Assembly: GCF_900141895.1 (NCBI RefSeq)
Contig: NZ_FQYT01000009.1
Location: 1-64,000 of the forward strand
From: Parasporobacterium paucivorans DSM 15970
GTDB taxonomy: Bacteria; Bacillota; Clostridia; Lachnospirales; Lachnospiraceae
DNA length: 64,000 bases
Direction: 5' to 3'
In this document: positions 61,633-64,000 of the stretch, piece after piece
Numbering within the stretch: the stretch's first letter is position 1
Layout of the letters: each line of letters starts with the position of its first letter
Made by a program: the position numbers and the translations under genes
Notes under the pieces: generated by a model
Seen by the model: the letters and a program-made list of their open reading frames with translations, nothing else
Database searches by the model: none
What the model was told of the DNA's origin: nothing

Positions 61633-63363
61633 ATGGCTTTAGATGGAATTACTGTCAGCGCCCTGGTTCATGAACTGGACTCCACCCTTACGGGCGGCAG
61701 GATAACAAAAATATCCCAACCAGAAAAAGATGAGCTGCTGCTTACAATAAAAAATAATGCATCCCAATACAGACTTTTGATTTCTGCAGGAGCATCCCTG
61801 CCCCTAATGTATCTCACAGACAAAAACAAACAAAACCCCATGACAGCGCCAAACTTCTGCATGCTCCTCCGCAAGCATATCAACAACGCCAAAATCACAG
61901 GCATCACCCAGCCTGGGCTGGAGCGTGTAATAAATATCAGCCTGGAACATTTTGATGATTTGGGCGACAAAAGAAGAAAAACCCTCATCGTGGAATTAAT
62001 GGGGAAACACAGCAACATCATTTTTTGCAATGAAGAAAACCGTATTGTCGACAGCATTAAACATATATCCTCCAATGTCAGTTCCGTCCGGGAAGTTCTT
62101 CCAGGCAGGGATTATTTTATCCCCAATACGGCTGATAAAATAAATCCATTGGAGATGACCGCAGAGAAGTTTGAAGAAATATCACAAAAGCCAATGGAAG
62201 CCTACAAGGCACTATATACCTCCATGACGGGTTTAAGCCCAGTTGTGGCCCAGGAAATCTGCCACAGAGCATCCATTGAGCCTTTCAGGACAATAAATGA
62301 GCTTATGCCTGAAGAGAAAATGCGGCTGCTCGGCTCCATCACTTCCATGATGAAAGATGTGAAAAATAAAATCTTTGCTCCCTGCATATTCTACGAAAAA
62401 AAAATTCCTGTGGAGTTTTCTGCCATACCCCTGTCTGTTTACGAGGGACTTCCTGTAAAGCAGAGCGAAAGCATCAGTGAAATACTTGAAACATACTTCA
62501 GTGAAAAAGATGAAGTGACCCGTATCCGTCAGAAAACTATCGAATTAAGGCAGATAATACAGAACACCCTCCAGAAGGATTATAAAAAATACGATCTTCA
62601 GCTTAAGCAATTGCAGGATACCGAAAAAAGAGATAAATTCAAGATTTACGGGGAGCTCATAACAGCTTATGGATATAACCTTAAGCCTGGTTCAGATAAA
62701 CTCGTAACCGTAAATTATTATGATGATGAAGAAATAGCCATACCCCTGGATCCAACAATGTCTCCCATTGAAAATGCCAAGAGGTATTTTGATAAATACG
62801 GAAAAATGAAACGGACAAATGAAGCCCTTGCAGAAATCATCAAGCAGACTTCAGATGAAATAACACACCTGGAATCAGTCAGCATGGCACTCGATATGGC
62901 CCAGGATGAAGGAGACATTTCCGAAATCAGGGAAGAGCTGGTTCAGAGTGGATATATCCGAAGGAGATCCGAAAAGAATAAAAGACGTACAGAGAGCAAC
63001 CCGCTGCATTTCATTTCGTCAGAAGGCTATCATATTTATGTTGGAAAAAACAACCTGCAGAATGAATACATTACATTCAAGCTTGCCGGAGGAAATGACT
63101 GGTGGTTTCATGCGAAAGGAATACCCGGCTCTCATGTTATTGTGAAGTCTGAAGGAAGGGAACTGCCCGATCTGGTATTTGAGGAAGCGGCCAGACTGGC
63201 AGCCTATTATTCAAAGGGAAGAAGTCTGGAAAAAGTTGAAGTCGATTACTCCCTGAAAAAGAATATACGTAAACCTGGCGGCTCAAAACCGGGGTTTGTA
63301 ATTTACCACACAAACTTTTCCATGATAATCGAGCCCGACATAACAGGTATCAGACAGGGGTAA
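61633..63363 (+). CDS. rqcH: Ribosome quality control factor RqcH (NFACT/FbpA family)
   Basis: A 576-residue NFACT protein that adds alanine tails to nascent chains stalled on 50S subunits. NFACT-N (1-~205) with LLRKHINNAKI and RVINISLEHFDDLG; a helix-hairpin-helix region (SMTGLSPVVAQEICHRA); coiled coil (~285-440); NFACT-R (~450-560) with GGNDWWFHAKGIPGSHVI. TAGGAGG precedes the ATG. The stop overlaps the convergent recN gene by 14 nt. Confidence 0.95.
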   Translation: MALDGITVSALVHELDSTLTGGRITKISQPEKDELLLTIKNNASQYRLLISAGASLPLMYLTDKNKQNPMTAPNFCMLLRKHINNAKITGITQPGLERVINISLEHFDDLGDKRRKTLIVELMGKHSNIIFCNEENRIVDSIKHISSNVSSVREVLPGRDYFIPNTADKINPLEMTAEKFEEISQKPMEAYKALYTSMTGLSPVVAQEICHRASIEPFRTINELMPEEKMRLLGSITSMMKDVKNKIFAPCIFYEKKIPVEFSAIPLSVYEGLPVKQSESISEILETYFSEKDEVTRIRQKTIELRQIIQNTLQKDYKKYDLQLKQLQDTEKRDKFKIYGELITAYGYNLKPGSDKLVTVNYYDDEEIAIPLDPTMSPIENAKRYFDKYGKMKRTNEALAEIIKQTSDEITHLESVSMALDMAQDEGDISEIREELVQSGYIRRRSEKNKRRTESNPLHFISSEGYHIYVGKNNLQNEYITFKLAGGNDWWFHAKGIPGSHVIVKSEGRELPDLVFEEAARLAAYYSKGRSLEKVEVDYSLKKNIRKPGGSKPGFVIYHTNFSMIIEPDITGIRQG

Positions 63364-64000
63364 ATGATTTCTTGAGCTTTTCAGCCTCATCGAGCATTTC
63401 AGATGCGTTATGTCTTACCGTATCCGTAATATGGATTCCACCGAGGATTCTGGAAAGCTCATCAATGGACTCTTCTCTGTCCAGCCGGTTGACTTCAACA
63501 ATTGTGGCACCCTCATTTACTCGTTTATCAATTCGAAAATGCAGGTCAGCCATAGATGCAATCTGCGGCAGATGTGTGATGCAAATAACCTGATGGTTTC
63601 TGGAAACGTGACTGAGCTTCCGGGCAACCTGCCCTGCGGTGCGTCCACTGATACCTGTGTCGATTTCATCAAATATCAGCGTGTTTATATTATCCTTCTG
63701 TGCCATGATGGTCTTGATCGCCAGCATGATCCTGGAAAGCTCACCGCCGGAAGCTACGTCCTTAAGGGGGCGTATTGGTTCCCCCGGATTTGTGGAAATC
63801 ATAAATTCCACCCCATCTATCCCCTTTTGTGATGCCTCCGCTAATGGGACAAATTCGATTTCGAACCGCACATCATTGAAGTTCAGGTCCTCAAGAGATT
63901 TTCTTATTTCTTTTTCAAGTCTTTCTGCAGCTTCTTTACGGAGTACAGATAAGCTTATGGCAATTTCAGTGAGTTTGGCCATTTCTTTTTCAATCACATT
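63350..64000 (-). CDS. recN: DNA repair protein RecN, C-terminal part
   Basis: The last ~216 residues of an SMC-like ATPase; the start is beyond the right edge. The ABC signature VASGGELSRIMLAIKTIM and Walker B NTLIFDEIDTGISG are present, followed by ICITHLPQIASMADLHF. RecN gathers broken DNA ends in recombinational repair. Convergent with rqcH. Confidence 0.95.
   Translation of the reverse strand, partial: NVIEKEMAKLTEIAISLSVLRKEAAERLEKEIRKSLEDLNFNDVRFEIEFVPLAEASQKGIDGVEFMISTNPGEPIRPLKDVASGGELSRIMLAIKTIMAQKDNINTLIFDEIDTGISGRTAGQVARKLSHVSRNHQVICITHLPQIASMADLHFRIDKRVNEGATIVEVNRLDREESIDELSRILGGIHITDTVRHNASEMLDEAEKLKKSFTPV

Overview
The window is a stretch of a Firmicutes chromosome, most likely class Clostridia. 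The evidence is the classic block yceD-rpmF ... plsX-acpP-rnc-smc-ftsY, the ackA-pta-tmcAL cluster, recA with a Gram-positive LexA box, remA-gmk-rpoZ, rny, scpA-scpB, and a fermentative anaerobe's enzymes: pyruvate:ferredoxin oxidoreductase, acetate kinase and phosphotransacetylase, and glutamate dehydrogenase. Genus and family cannot be fixed from the sequence alone. Nearly all chromosomal genes lie on the minus strand; only tmcAL, an AlkD-like gene and rqcH are on plus.

Layout, left to right. 1-950: end of a branched-chain amino-acid type ABC transporter operon (livG, livF cut by the window edge). 1.1-8.9 kb: the minus-strand run plsX, acpP, rnc, smc, ftsY, ilvA. 8.94-20.47 kb: an integrated mobile element of about 11.5 kb. 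20.5-25 kb: gdhA, rpmF, yceD, ackA, pta. 25.2-32.2 kb: tmcAL, the UPF0210/UPF0237 pair, a metallo-beta-lactamase-fold hydrolase, asnB, pepD. 32.3-42.2 kb: a coiled-coil protein, coaD, rsmD, an S1-domain protein, ispH, cmk, an HI0933-type flavoprotein, scpB, scpA, a phosphoesterase, an LTA-synthase-like sulfatase. 42.2-48 kb: PFOR, AlkD-like, pdp. 48-52.9 kb: deoB, xerD, nudF, proC, an aminotransferase. 52.9-61.5 kb: rny, recX, recA, cinA, pgsA, rimO, rpoZ, gmk, remA, yicC. 61.6 kb to the end: rqcH and the C-terminal part of recN.

The accessory element is the interesting part. It has a tyrosine integrase next to its left end and a 15-bp direct repeat (8943-8957 and 20457-20471) that looks like the att core. 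It carries two divergent repressor/operator switch regions, a prim-pol primase and an SF3 helicase beside an array of about 12 iteron-like repeats (probable origin), and a sigma-70-like factor. A leftward cassette encodes a predicted bS21-like ribosomal protein, a tandem cold-shock-domain protein, a second cold-shock-like protein, a coiled-coil protein and a zinc-ribbon protein. I see no capsid, packaging, relaxase or conjugation genes, so it resembles a phage satellite or integrated replicon rather than a complete phage or ICE. The att core contains the -10 box of the apparent native plsX promoter: insertion leaves the native -35 stranded at the right end and supplies a new -35-like hexamer from the element at the left end.
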